Shown: in pieces, positions 29,271 to 38,549 of the stretch | How the letters are laid out: each line of letters starts with the position of its first letter | Position numbering within the stretch: the stretch's first letter is position 1 | NCBI GenBank assembly: GCA_947383005.1 | Contig: CANDBT010000013.1 | Span: 37,639 to 101,638, forward strand | Direction of reading: 5' to 3' | DNA: 64,000 bases | From: an uncultured bacterium | Lineage (GTDB): Bacteria > Bacillota > Clostridia > Lachnospirales > Lachnospiraceae | Program-made: the position numbers and the translations under genes | The notes under the pieces: model-generated | Databases searched by the model: none | Told to the model about the DNA's origin: nothing | The model's input: the letters and a program-made list of their open reading frames with translations, nothing else

Positions 29271-31049
29271 ATGTTTTATCCGGAAGAAGTCGTTGAGGAA
29301 GTAAGGATGCGCAGCGACATTGTGGATGTAATTTCAGGATATGTAAAACTGCAGAAAAAAGGCAGCAACTATTTTGGGTTATGTCCTTTCCATAATGAAA
29401 AATCTCCTTCTTTTTCCGTGTCGCCACAAAAACAGATGTATTATTGTTTTGGGTGCGGAGCCGGCGGGAATGCGATAACATTTGTGATGGAATATGAAAA
29501 TTACAGTTTTCCGGATGCACTTAAGTTGTTGGCCGACCGGGCGGGAGTTAAGCTGCCGGAGGCAGAGTATTCCCGGGAAGAACAACAAAAATCGTACAAA
29601 CGTGCCCGGCTTTTGGAGATTAATAAACTTGCCGCCAATTATTTTTATTACCAGCTCAATCAGCCTCAGGGCAGGGTAGGTTATGAGTATTTTAAAGAAA
29701 GAGGTTTGACTGACGAGACGATTCGGCATTTCGGCCTGGGTTTTTCGAACAAGGTTAGAAATGATCTTTATCAGTTCCTTAAGGCAAAAGGATATGAAGA
29801 TGATATCCTGAAAGAAACAGGTCTGGTATCGATAGAAGAGCGGGGAGCTTATGATAAGTTTTGGAACCGGGTAATGTTCCCCATTATGGATGTAAATAAT
29901 CGGGTAGTGGGTTTTGGCGGCCGTGTGATGGGAGGCGGAGAACCCAAATATTTGAATTCCCCGGAGACTTTAATTTTTGATAAGAGCCAGAATTTATACG
30001 GGCTTAATTACGCCCGGACAAGCAGAGAGAAATATCTCCTTCTCTGTGAAGGCTATATGGATGTGATCGCCATGCATCAGGCAGGACTTAGCCATGCGGT
30101 AGCTTCTCTGGGAACGTCCCTCACCGAACGCCATGCTAATTTGCTGAAACGGTATACACAGCAGATTGTTTTGACTTATGACAGTGACGGGGCAGGAGTG
30201 AAGGCGGCGCTGCGGGCAATTCCTATGTTGAAAGCGGTAGGGATATCGACAAAGGTATTGAACATGAAGCCGTATAAAGATCCGGATGAGTTTATCAAAA
30301 ATAAAGGCGTGGATGCGTTTAGGGAGCGGATTGATCAGGCACAGAACAGTTTTTTGTTTGAAATAGAAGTAATGAAAAAGGATTACCAATTGGATGACCC
30401 GGAGCAAAAGACCAGGTTTTATCATGCGGCAGCCAGAAAGCTACTGGAATTCGGCGAGGCACTGGAGAGGGATAATTTTACGCAGGCTGTAGCGCAAGCC
30501 CAGGGAATTCCCTTTGGGGATTTGCGAAGGCTGGTGAACCAGCTAGGGGCGAGGATGGGAGGCGCAGGTATGCCGGCGGTTTCCGCGCGGGAAGATTATC
30601 ATTCTCCCGGAGAGCGGAAGAAAAAGGAAAAGGATGACGGGATAAAGAAAGCCCAGCGCCTTTTGCTGACTTGGCTTATTGAGCGGCCGGCGTTGTTTGA
30701 AAAAATTGACGGAATTATAGGGCCGGAGGATTTTGTGGAACCATTGTATCATCAGGTGGCGGAGCTGGTATTTGCCGGACGGCGTCAGGGTATGCCAAAT
30801 CCCGCAGAAATCCTGAATCATTTTATCAATGATGATGAACAATACAAAGAGGTGGCAGCGTTATTTCACGCTCAACTGGAGGAATCGCTGGATAATGAGG
30901 GCCAGAAAAAGGCATTTTCGGAGATTGTATATCGAGTGAAGAAAAACAGCCTGGACTATGCCAGCCGACATGCGGCAGATATAGACGAACTGCAGAAAAT
31001 AATCCGTGAGCAGGCGGCATTGAAAACATTTTCGATAACCATCGATTAA
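29271..31049 (+). CDS. dnaG: DNA primase
   Basis: 592 aa. A CHC2 zinc finger lies at about residues 40-64 (CPFHNEKSPSF, YYCFGCGAGG). The RNA polymerase core carries the Toprim motifs LCEGYMDVIAMHQAG and YDSDGAGVKAA. The C-terminal 150 residues form the helicase-binding domain. It synthesises RNA primers at the replication fork with DnaB. It begins 33 bp after dgt behind GGAGGGAGG and is followed after 28 bp by rpoD. Confidence 0.97.
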   Translation: MFYPEEVVEEVRMRSDIVDVISGYVKLQKKGSNYFGLCPFHNEKSPSFSVSPQKQMYYCFGCGAGGNAITFVMEYENYSFPDALKLLADRAGVKLPEAEYSREEQQKSYKRARLLEINKLAANYFYYQLNQPQGRVGYEYFKERGLTDETIRHFGLGFSNKVRNDLYQFLKAKGYEDDILKETGLVSIEERGAYDKFWNRVMFPIMDVNNRVVGFGGRVMGGGEPKYLNSPETLIFDKSQNLYGLNYARTSREKYLLLCEGYMDVIAMHQAGLSHAVASLGTSLTERHANLLKRYTQQIVLTYDSDGAGVKAALRAIPMLKAVGISTKVLNMKPYKDPDEFIKNKGVDAFRERIDQAQNSFLFEIEVMKKDYQLDDPEQKTRFYHAAARKLLEFGEALERDNFTQAVAQAQGIPFGDLRRLVNQLGARMGGAGMPAVSAREDYHSPGERKKKEKDDGIKKAQRLLLTWLIERPALFEKIDGIIGPEDFVEPLYHQVAELVFAGRRQGMPNPAEILNHFINDDEQYKEVAALFHAQLEESLDNEGQKKAFSEIVYRVKKNSLDYASRHAADIDELQKIIREQAALKTFSITID

Positions 31050-31077
31050 AGGATGAAACAGGAAAGGGCGGGTAAAT

Positions 31078-32190
31078 ATGGAAGAACGCATACAAACATT
31101 GAAAGAAAAGCTTATGTTACTGTTGGAGGTGGCGAAACAGAAAAAAAATGTGCTGGAAAATCGGGAAGTTTTAGATTTTTTTCATGGGGAAATTCTTGAT
31201 CCGGATAAATTGGACAAGATATATGATTTTCTTGAGCAAAACAAGGTGGATGTATTGCGGATAGAGGAGGATATTGAACCGGACCTGTTTCTTGAAGAAG
31301 AGCTGGAGGACGAAGAGGAGATTAATGTAGAAGATATTGATTTATCTGTGCCCGATGGCGTAGGTGTAGAAGATCCGGTTCGCATGTATTTAAAGGAAAT
31401 CGGGAAAATACCGCTTTTAACTACGGAAGAAGAGGTGGAGCTGGCCAAAAAGATGGAGCAGGGCAGCGATGAGGCCAGGAAAAAATTGGCGGAAGCTAAT
31501 CTGCGGCTGGTAGTCAGTATTGCCAAAAGATATGGCGGCCGGGGAATGCAGTTTTTGGATCTGATTCAGGAAGGAAATTTAGGATTGATTAAAGCGGTCG
31601 AAAAGTTTGATTACCGTAAAGGCTATAAATTCAGTACTTATGCTACCTGGTGGATACGTCAGGCTATCACCCGTTCTATCGCGGACCAGGCCAGGACTAT
31701 TCGGATCCCTGTCCATATGGTAGAGACAATTAACCGGCTTATCCGGACTCAACGTCAGTTGGTGCAGGATTTGGGACGGGAGCCTACCGTGGAAGAAATT
31801 GCCGGGAAGATGGATTTAGCCGTAGAGAGAGTACAGGAGATCCAGAAGATTTCTCAGGAACCAGTCTCTTTGGAAACACCGATCGGGGAGGAGGAAGACA
31901 GCCATCTGGGTGATTTCATTCAGGATGATCAGGTGATGGTTCCTGTGGACCAGGCGACGTTTACCTTGCTTCATGAACAGCTTATGGAGGCGCTCGGCAC
32001 GCTGACTGAGCGTGAACAGAAAGTGCTAAGGCTCCGTTTTGGGCTGGATGACGGCAGGCCGCGTACATTGGAGGAAGTGGGAAAGGAATTCAATGTAACC
32101 CGGGAAAGAATACGGCAAATTGAGGCCAAAGCCCTGCGGAAACTGCGCCATCCCAGCAGAAGCAAAAAGTTAAAGGATTATCTGGATTAA
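31078..32190 (+). CDS. rpoD: RNA polymerase primary sigma factor
   Basis: 370 aa. After a short acidic region 1.1-like N-terminus comes region 1.2 ([17 protein letters not shown]), region 2 ([35 protein letters not shown]), region 3 and region 4 with [20 protein letters not shown]. All housekeeping sigma features are intact, and the length matches the compact Firmicute SigA. The many TTGACA/TATAAT promoters seen in the window are consistent with this factor. Confidence 0.97.
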   Translation: MEERIQTLKEKLMLLLEVAKQKKNVLENREVLDFFHGEILDPDKLDKIYDFLEQNKVDVLRIEEDIEPDLFLEEELEDEEEINVEDIDLSVPDGVGVEDPVRMYLKEIGKIPLLTTEEEVELAKKMEQGSDEARKKLAEANLRLVVSIAKRYGGRGMQFLDLIQEGNLGLIKAVEKFDYRKGYKFSTYATWWIRQAITRSIADQARTIRIPVHMVETINRLIRTQRQLVQDLGREPTVEEIAGKMDLAVERVQEIQKISQEPVSLETPIGEEEDSHLGDFIQDDQVMVPVDQATFTLLHEQLMEALGTLTEREQKVLRLRFGLDDGRPRTLEEVGKEFNVTRERIRQIEAKALRKLRHPSRSKKLKDYLD

Positions 32191-32202
32191 AAGGAGACGG
32201 TT

Positions 32203-32943
32203 TTGGTTAAATTGTCAAAACGGATGATGGCTATTGCGCATATGGCTATATCCTGTATGCAGCAAAAAGAAACAGACAGCCGATGCAAAAAATGGCGGAT
32301 AGCGGATATAGGGACCGATCATGGATTTATTCCGATTTACCTGGTGCAGCAAAAACTGGCTGCTTATGCATTGGCTATGGATGTGAGAAAAGGCCCTTTG
32401 GCGAGGGCGAAGGAGCATGTTGAAGCTTATGGCTTGGAGGAAAAGATAGAACTTCGTCTAAGTGACGGCCTTGAGGGCCTGAAGCCGGGAGAAGCGGATT
32501 TGGTAATGATAACCGGTATGGGCGGGGAACTGATGCTAAAGATTCTCAGAGAAGGCGTCCATGTACGGGATTTTATCGGCTGTTGGATTTTTTCACCTCA
32601 GTCGGAGCTGGGATTGTTTCGTCACGGTCTTGAAGAGCTGGGGATGGAGATTTTTGATGAGGAGATGGTTGAGGAAGACGGGAAATATTATACGGTAATG
32701 GCAGTATCTCCGGGAAAGATGCATTATGGGGAAGAATACGAGTACCAATACGGATACTGGCTGATCCGGAAAAAGCCGGCAGTATTTAAAGAATATATAG
32801 AGAAAAAGGAGCGGCAGTTTTCGGCTCTTGTGAAGAAGATAGAAGGACAGAATACCCAAAAAGCTGAAAAGAGGCTTACAGAACTGAAAAGGGAATTGGG
32901 TTTGGTGAAAGGAGTTTATGATGCGATGCAAAGAGTTGATTGA
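32203..32943 (+). CDS. trmK: tRNA (adenine(22)-N(1))-methyltransferase
   Basis: 246 aa starting at a TTG seven bases after AAGGAG, 12 bp after rpoD. LSKRMMAIAHM is the family N-terminus; the SAM-binding motif is ADIGTDHGFIPIYLV, followed by the catalytic-site-like MITGMGGELMLKIL. The C-terminus is a charged coiled coil (residues about 195-240). TrmK methylates N1 of A22 in tRNAs. The position between rpoD and the Nif3-like gene is the conserved Firmicute order. Confidence 0.93.
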   Translation: MVKLSKRMMAIAHMAISCMQQKETDSRCKKWRIADIGTDHGFIPIYLVQQKLAAYALAMDVRKGPLARAKEHVEAYGLEEKIELRLSDGLEGLKPGEADLVMITGMGGELMLKILREGVHVRDFIGCWIFSPQSELGLFRHGLEELGMEIFDEEMVEEDGKYYTVMAVSPGKMHYGEEYEYQYGYWLIRKKPAVFKEYIEKKERQFSALVKKIEGQNTQKAEKRLTELKRELGLVKGVYDAMQRVD

Positions 32944-33718
32944 GAAGCTGGAAGAGCTGGCCTCTTCTCAATATGCTTGTGATTGGGATAATCCGGGTTT
33001 TTTGGCCGGACGGGGAGAAAAGGAAATTTGCAGAGTGGTGGTGGCTCTTGATGCGACAGATCAGGTGGTAGAGCAGGCGGTACAGGAAAAGGCAGATTTA
33101 TTGCTGACGCATCATCCTTTGGTGTTCAAACCGTTAAGGCGTGTAAATGACCAGGATTTTATCGGACGGAGGATGGTTCGCCTGATTCAGTCAGATATTT
33201 GCTATGTAGCGATGCACACTAATTTTGATATTGCGCCGGGGTGTATGGCAGATTTGGCCGCTGACCGCCTGGGGCTTTGCGCAGAAGGCCCTTTGGAGGT
33301 GACAGGCGAGGCAGAGGGAAAGCCGGTAGGAATAGGAAAAATCGGTTTTCTTAGTCAGGCGGTGACAATAGAGACTCTGGCGAAGCTGGTAAAAGAGAAG
33401 TTTGAGCTGCCTTTTGTAACCGTGTACGGTACAGAACAGATAACAGAGCCGATTAAGCGGGTTGCTCTGTCTCCGGGAGCGGGGGGGAGTATGCTCAGGC
33501 AGGGAATTGCCTGTGGGGCCCAGGCCATGATAACCGGCGATATCGGCCATCATGACGGCATTGATGCGGTAGCTAATGGCATGGCGGTGATCGATGCCGG
33601 ACATTACGGATTGGAGCATATATTTATTCCCTTCATGAAGGAGTACCTGGGAAAGATTTTGGGCGATGAGGCTACGATTATCCAGGCAAAACCGGCGTTT
33701 CCAGCGAGGGTAATATAA
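32918..33718 (+). CDS. Nif3-like dinuclear metal-binding protein
   Basis: 266 aa, overlapping trmK by 26 bp behind AAAGGAG. Typical Nif3/YqfO motifs: WDNPGFLAG near the N-terminus, LLLTHHPLVFKP with two metal-binding His, CYVAMHTNFDIAPGC and the late ITGDIGHHDG and DAGHYGLEH. The family makes toroidal hexamers with two metals per subunit; its biochemical role is unsettled, though GTP cyclohydrolase-like or tRNA-related functions have been proposed. It lacks the extra central PII-like insert of longer YqfO proteins. Confidence 0.93.
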   Translation: MMRCKELIEKLEELASSQYACDWDNPGFLAGRGEKEICRVVVALDATDQVVEQAVQEKADLLLTHHPLVFKPLRRVNDQDFIGRRMVRLIQSDICYVAMHTNFDIAPGCMADLAADRLGLCAEGPLEVTGEAEGKPVGIGKIGFLSQAVTIETLAKLVKEKFELPFVTVYGTEQITEPIKRVALSPGAGGSMLRQGIACGAQAMITGDIGHHDGIDAVANGMAVIDAGHYGLEHIFIPFMKEYLGKILGDEATIIQAKPAFPARVI

Positions 33719-33762
33719 CAACTAACTGATCAGAATGTCTGTTGGAAAGGAGGAGTACATAT

Positions 33763-35418
33763 ATGGTGCAGGTGAGGGTAGAAGGACTTAGACGGGAGTA
33801 TGGTGAGGGGACGCCGTTAAAAGAAGTGGCAGAGGAATTTCAGACGCAGTTTCCTTATGATATTTTGCTGGCAATAGTCAACGGAAAACTCCAGGAGCTA
33901 CATAAGCCCATAAGAGACGGTGTGGATATCCATTTCCTGACAGCTAAGGATAAGCCGGGGATGCAGACTTATCAGCGAAGCGTGACGCTTTTGATGCTTA
34001 AGGCTTTTTATGAGGTGGCAGGAACAGAGCATATAAGAAAGGTTTCCGTGGATTTTTCGGTCAATGGGGGATTGTTTATCGAGCCGGAAGGCGATTTTAT
34101 GTTAAACCAGCAGATGGTGGACAAGATAAAAGAGCAGATGCAGATTTATGTGGAGGCCCAGATGCCTATTCAGAAAAGAAGCGTGAATACGGATGAGGCT
34201 ATCGAACTGTTCCACAGACACAAAATGCACGATAAAGAACGGCTGTTTAAGTATCGCCGTGTTTCCCGGGTGAATATCTACAGTATCGGTGGATTTGAAG
34301 ACTATTATTATGGGTATATGGTGCCAAATACTCGCTATTTGCGGTATTTTGATTTGCAGCTTTACAAAAATGGTCTGGTTTTGTTGATGCCTAAAGCGTC
34401 AGACCCTATTTCTGTCGCCACCTTTAAGCCTCAGGAAAAGCTTTTTGGAGTATTAAAAGAATCGGGAGAGTGGGGCCGCAAAATGCAGGTGTCCAATGTG
34501 GGCGCTCTCAATGAAATGATTGCCAGAGGTAAGATGAATGAATTAATCCTGATTCAGGAAGCGCTGATGGAAAAGAAAATGGGGGATATTGCTGACCAGA
34601 TTACATCGGAACCGGATAAAAAATTCGTAATGATTGCAGGGCCGTCTTCTTCGGGAAAGACTACCTTTTCCCATCGTTTGTCTGTCCAGCTTAGGGCAAA
34701 GGGATTAAATCCCCATCCCATTGCTGTTGATAACTATTTTGTCAATCGGGTAGATACGCCCCGGGATGAAAAAGGGGATTATAATTATGAGATTCTGGAA
34801 AGCATAGACGTACGTCAGTTTAATCAGGATATGGGCGATTTGCTGGCGGGAAAAACCGTGAAAATGCCGGTATATAATTTTATTACCGGAGAAAGGGAAT
34901 ACCGGGGCGATACCCTTACGCTGGGAAAGGACGATATTCTGGTTATTGAAGGAATTCATTGCCTTAATGAAAAATTATCTTACAGCCTTCCTAAGGAAAA
35001 TAAATTTAAAATTTATATCAGCGCCCTGACACAGTTAAATGTAGATGAACATAATCGGATACCTACCACGGACGGACGGCTGATTCGGCGGATTATCCGG
35101 GATGCCAGGACAAGAGGGTCTACTGCGCAGCGTACCATTAATATGTGGCCTTCCGTGCGCAGAGGCGAAGAGGAAAATATTTTCCCTTATCAGGAAGATG
35201 CGGATGTGATGTTCAATTCTGCTTTGGTATATGAATTGGCTGTGCTAAAACAGTATGCGGAGCCGTTGCTGTTTGGGGTGCCCCGGGATAGCGCGGAGTA
35301 TTTGGAGGCAAAACGCCTGCTGAAGTTTTTGGATTATTTTTTGGGGGTCAGTAGCGAAGATATTCCCAGAAATTCTATTTTGCGGGAGTTTATCGGAGGA
35401 AGCTGTTTTAACGTGTGA
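33763..35418 (+). CDS. Nucleoside (uridine) kinase with TGS/ThrRS-like N-terminus
   Basis: 551 aa from ATG 33763 behind AAAGGAGGAG. The N-terminal 60 residues resemble a TGS domain, followed by a segment like the threonyl-tRNA synthetase second additional domain (LFHRHKMHDKERLFKYR). The kinase domain begins near residue 285 with the P-loop GPSSSGKTTF and includes DNYFVNRVDTPRDE and VIEGIHCLN. This architecture is a known Firmicute nucleoside kinase. The kinase part phosphorylates uridine-type nucleosides; the role of the N-terminus is unknown. Confidence 0.88.
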   Translation: MVQVRVEGLRREYGEGTPLKEVAEEFQTQFPYDILLAIVNGKLQELHKPIRDGVDIHFLTAKDKPGMQTYQRSVTLLMLKAFYEVAGTEHIRKVSVDFSVNGGLFIEPEGDFMLNQQMVDKIKEQMQIYVEAQMPIQKRSVNTDEAIELFHRHKMHDKERLFKYRRVSRVNIYSIGGFEDYYYGYMVPNTRYLRYFDLQLYKNGLVLLMPKASDPISVATFKPQEKLFGVLKESGEWGRKMQVSNVGALNEMIARGKMNELILIQEALMEKKMGDIADQITSEPDKKFVMIAGPSSSGKTTFSHRLSVQLRAKGLNPHPIAVDNYFVNRVDTPRDEKGDYNYEILESIDVRQFNQDMGDLLAGKTVKMPVYNFITGEREYRGDTLTLGKDDILVIEGIHCLNEKLSYSLPKENKFKIYISALTQLNVDEHNRIPTTDGRLIRRIIRDARTRGSTAQRTINMWPSVRRGEEENIFPYQEDADVMFNSALVYELAVLKQYAEPLLFGVPRDSAEYLEAKRLLKFLDYFLGVSSEDIPRNSILREFIGGSCFNV

Positions 35419-35424
35419 GTTGGC

Positions 35425-35453
35425 TTGACAGGTATTTTAATCAATGTTAAAAT
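35425..35453 (+). promoter_or_regulatory. rnpB promoter
   Basis: TTGACA at 35425-35430, 17-bp spacer, TAAAAT at 35448-35453, placing the transcription start about 35460, right at the 5' end of the RNase P RNA. Confidence 0.85.
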
Positions 35454-35462
35454 AAAAAACGC

Positions 35463-35837
35463 GTGAGTAAGGCAAATGGCCGCTGCCGCAGGGCCGAAAG
35501 GTGGCGGGAGAGGAAAGTCCGGGCTTCACAGGGCAGGGTGCCAGATAACGTCTGGCGGAGGTGACTCCAGGGACAGTGCAACAGAAATATACCGCCGGGA
35601 AGCAAATGCCGCTACGGCGTTTCTGCCGGTAAGGGTGGAATGGCAGAGTAAGAGACTACCGCCTGTCTGGCAACAGGCAGGGCACATGTAAACCCCATCC
35701 GAAGCAAGACCGAATAGAAAACATAAGGCGGCCCGTCTGTTTTCGGGTAGGTTGCTTGAGCCGGGCGGCGACGCTCGGCCTAGATAGATGGCCATTATCT
35801 TCAGGATAACAGAATCCGGCTTATTGCTTTGCTCATA
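35463..35837 (+). ncRNA. rnpB: RNase P RNA (bacterial)
   Basis: The conserved core is clear: GGCGGGAGAGGAAAGTCCGG near the 5' end, ACAGTGCAACAGAAA in the middle, GTAAACCCCATCCGAAGCAA, and ACAGAATCCGGCTTA near the 3' end. The terminal helix P1 forms between 35465-35475 and 35824-35834 with two wobble pairs. About 375 nt, a normal length. It is the catalytic RNA that trims tRNA 5' leaders. Its own promoter and terminator flank it. Confidence 0.95.
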
Positions 35838-35843
35838 GCTGTG

Positions 35844-35872
35844 CAAAAAGAGAGGATTATCCTCTCTTTTTG
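35844..35872 (+). terminator. rnpB terminator
   Basis: AAAAAGAGAGGATTATCCTCTCTTTTT is a strong hairpin with a T-run, ending the RNase P RNA. A palindromic repeat begins 5 bp downstream. Confidence 0.9.
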
Positions 35873-35877
35873 TTTAT

Positions 35878-36048
35878 GCACAGGCCCGCGTATGGAAGTT
35901 TGCTGCTGGCGCAGCACGCGGGCCGCGCGGCGAGCAGGGGAAGATGGCTCTTCCCTACTCGATTGCACAGGCCCGCGTATGGAAGTTTGCTGCTGACGCA
36001 GTATGCGGGCCGCGCGGCGAGCAGGGGGAAGGCTTCCTCTGCTCGATT
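35878..36048. repeat. GCACAGGCCCGC...CTCGATT palindromic repeat, two tandem copies
   Basis: Copies at 35878-35964 and 35965-36048. Each has a first hairpin (GGCCCGC with GCGGGCC) and a second one (CGAGCAGGGGAA with TTCCC and CTCGATT). A third copy occurs at 59117-59203 and a related second-half module at 38463-38549. In both the rnpB and 59117 cases the repeat starts 3-6 bp after a transcription terminator. Confidence 0.8.
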
Positions 36049-36076
36049 AGGAAACATATATAGGTTTGCTGAAAGG

Positions 36077-37066
36077 ATGAAGCCTGTGAAGAGGAAGAAA
36101 ATCGGCAGTTTGCTGTCTGTATTGGTTCTGTTTTTTTTGCGGGCCGTTCCTGCATATGCTATGGAGGCGCCGGGGGATGGGGAGCCGGGATGGTATTATG
36201 AGCAGAAAAAGCATTATTGGTATTATTATAATGAAGACAAAGCACGGCATACAGGCTGGTTGAAATATAATAACGAATGGTATTGGTTCGATTCCACGGG
36301 CCGGATGGAGGATAACGGAAATGCCGTAATTGACGGGATACCTTATTATTTTTTTATTAATGGCCATATGGCATGGAATCAATATGTAGGGATGAAATTT
36401 TATAATGCTGACGGTCAGCACCAGCAGGAACATGATGTTCGGATTATCGGCAGAATGTCGCCGGAAAATGTTGACAGGGATTTGTTTTCCGACTATCTTT
36501 ATGATATTCCCAGAAGCTGGATTGCCCGTTTTATTGACGAAGGCTGGGAATTTATGTTTTACAAGCAGAAAGAGTATTTTGCCGCACCGAATACCAGTCA
36601 GGGGATTTATTATGTTCATCACAGTGTAGATACCCATTATAAAAAGCTGAAATTCACGGATGTAGAGGATGTACAGCAGGCATTCGGGGAGTATGTGGGT
36701 TATGCGGCCGGCTGTTATGAAGAAGGGAATTCCTGGATGAAGGTGTTGTGGGAAGAGGAACCTGCCTTGAAAGACATATTGGAGCTGCCGGATTATTATG
36801 CCAATGATGATAAATTTTATTTCGGCCGGCTTTTTTGTGCTTATTTGGATAGTCAGGACAGAGAAAAGATAATACTTAGTTCCCGGAAAACTTGTGAGGT
36901 GATGGAAGAGATTCTGTCTTGCAATGATGACGAAAAGACAAAAGAACGGTTGAAAAAGAAGGCGGAAGCAGAGTGGGAAGATGCTAAAAGGCGGGCGGAA
37001 AGAATATTGCAGGAGGAAGGTTACGGGCCGGGGAGGAAGCCTCCTGAGACAAAAAAAGAGGAATAG
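36077..37066 (+). CDS. Secreted protein with cell-wall-binding-type repeats, unknown C-terminal domain
   Basis: 329 aa. A signal peptide covers the first 32 residues (basic MKPVKRKK, hydrophobic core, AYA cleavage site). Aromatic repeats of the choline/glucan-binding type follow ([18 protein letters not shown]). The C-terminal 200 residues are charged and Tyr-rich; they match no family I can name, and no protease HExxH is present. The ATG at 36077 abuts AAAGG, whereas a GTG at 36086 has better spacing, so the true start may be nine bases later. The end is a Lys/Glu-rich helix. Confidence 0.7.
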   Translation: MKPVKRKKIGSLLSVLVLFFLRAVPAYAMEAPGDGEPGWYYEQKKHYWYYYNEDKARHTGWLKYNNEWYWFDSTGRMEDNGNAVIDGIPYYFFINGHMAWNQYVGMKFYNADGQHQQEHDVRIIGRMSPENVDRDLFSDYLYDIPRSWIARFIDEGWEFMFYKQKEYFAAPNTSQGIYYVHHSVDTHYKKLKFTDVEDVQQAFGEYVGYAAGCYEEGNSWMKVLWEEEPALKDILELPDYYANDDKFYFGRLFCAYLDSQDREKIILSSRKTCEVMEEILSCNDDEKTKERLKKKAEAEWEDAKRRAERILQEEGYGPGRKPPETKKEE

Positions 37067-37089
37067 TATTTTTGATAGGAGGCAGATTG

Positions 37090-38439
37090 ATGAATGTTCA
37101 GGATAAATATCAAAAAAAACGGGTTACTCCGTCAGAAGCGGTAAAAGTGGTAAAATCAGGAGATTGGGTGGATTACGGTTTGTGTGTCATTCATCCGGTT
37201 GCCCTTGACCAGGCATTGGCCAGACGGCTGGCAGAAGAACCCTCTTTGCAGGATGTGAATTTCCGGGGAGGAATTGCTATGTGGCAGCCGGAGGTGACAA
37301 AAATACCTGACGCGAAAGGGCGGATTACGTGGAACTCCTGGCATAGCAGCGGTATTGAAAGGAAACTGATGGAAGCTGGTATTGGCTTTTACCAGCCTCT
37401 CCGTTATTCGGAGATGCTTCGTTATTATCGTGAGGATATCCGGCATGTGGATGTAGCGATGTTTCAGGTGTCTCCTATGGACCGGCATGGTTACTTCAAT
37501 TTCGGTATCAGTGCTTCTCATATGGCGGCGGTCTGTGAGGTTGCGGATATTATTATCGTGGAAGTAAACGAACATATGCCGGTGTGCCTGGGTGGCCATG
37601 AGACGGGAATTTCCATTGATCAGGTAACGATGGTAGTAGAGGGGGAGAATCCTCCCATAGCGGAAATGCCTTCGGGGAAGATTGGTGAGTCCGATAAAAT
37701 CATGGCCAGTTTTATCGTGCCGGAAATTCCTGACGGTGCCTGCCTGCAGTTAGGTATCGGCGGTATATCCGATGCGGTTGGCATGTTAATTGCCCAAAGT
37801 GAGATAAAGGATTTGGGAATACATACGGAGATGTATGTGGACAGTTTTGTGGAAATGGCTTTGCAGGGGAAAGTCACCGGGGCACGCAAATCAATTAATC
37901 GGGGGAGGCAGGTATTTACTTTTGCTGCGGGGACAAAAAAGCTTTATGATTATGTCCATGATAATCCGGCAATTATGGCGGCGCCGGTGGATTATGTAAA
38001 TGATATTCGGGTTATTTCCAGCCTGGAAAAATTTATTTCGGTAAACAATGCGGTGGAAGTGGATCTTTTTGGCCAAGTTGCCTCGGAAACCTCGGGAACC
38101 CGTCATATCAGCGGCGCCGGCGGACAGTTGGACTTTGTGCTGGGCGCTTATCTTTCCCCGGGAGGGAAAAGCTTTATTTGCTGCCCTTCAACCTTTAAAG
38201 GAAAAGATGGTATAGTGAAAAGCCGTTTGGTTCCCTATATTACCCCCGGAGGCATTATTACGGCTACGAGAGCCAACATTCAGTATTTAGTGACGGAATA
38301 CGGCCTGGTCAACCTAAAGGGGACGACTACTTGGCAGAGGGCGGAAAAAATAATTTCTGTCGCTCATCCGGATTTTCGGGATAAGCTGATTGCCGATGCG
38401 GAAAAGATGAACATTTGGCGTTATAGCAATAAGCGGTAA
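37090..38439 (+). CDS. Butyryl-CoA:acetate CoA-transferase family protein
   Basis: 449 aa from ATG 37090, six bases after AGGAGG. The sequence follows the butyryl-CoA:acetate / 4-hydroxybutyrate CoA-transferase pattern: [56 protein letters not shown] with the likely catalytic Glu, and [15 protein letters not shown]. It would move CoA from butyryl-CoA to acetate, the last step of butyrate formation in many gut Lachnospiraceae. The precise acyl specificity is not certain from sequence. No other butyrate genes are next to it. Confidence 0.85.
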   Translation: MNVQDKYQKKRVTPSEAVKVVKSGDWVDYGLCVIHPVALDQALARRLAEEPSLQDVNFRGGIAMWQPEVTKIPDAKGRITWNSWHSSGIERKLMEAGIGFYQPLRYSEMLRYYREDIRHVDVAMFQVSPMDRHGYFNFGISASHMAAVCEVADIIIVEVNEHMPVCLGGHETGISIDQVTMVVEGENPPIAEMPSGKIGESDKIMASFIVPEIPDGACLQLGIGGISDAVGMLIAQSEIKDLGIHTEMYVDSFVEMALQGKVTGARKSINRGRQVFTFAAGTKKLYDYVHDNPAIMAAPVDYVNDIRVISSLEKFISVNNAVEVDLFGQVASETSGTRHISGAGGQLDFVLGAYLSPGGKSFICCPSTFKGKDGIVKSRLVPYITPGGIITATRANIQYLVTEYGLVNLKGTTTWQRAEKIISVAHPDFRDKLIADAEKMNIWRYSNKR

Positions 38440-38462
38440 AAGCCTTTGGGGATATGAGGGGA

Positions 38463-38549
38463 CGGTGAGCAGAGAAAGATGGTTGTTACCGCAGCCGCGC
38501 TTTGGCGCGGGAGTCCGGCGAGCAGGGAGAAAATCTTCCCTACTCGATT
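38463..38549. repeat. Palindromic repeat at the convergent but/ABC-F junction
   Basis: It combines a module like that at 9681-9735 (AAGATGGTTGTTACCGCAGC, CGCGCTTTGGCGCGGG) with the second half of the 35878 family (GCGAGCAGGGAGAAAATCTT, CCCTACTCGATT). Its right end overlaps the stop codon of the ABC-F gene. Confidence 0.65.

Noticed and set aside
35870-36076. N-terminal extension of the secreted protein through the repeats
   Set aside because: The extension translates the palindromic repeats; a proper signal peptide begins at 36077 or 36086.
36077-37066. Anthrax-lethal-factor-like metalloprotease
   Set aside because: The C-terminal domain has no HExxH motif, so the idea has no direct support.
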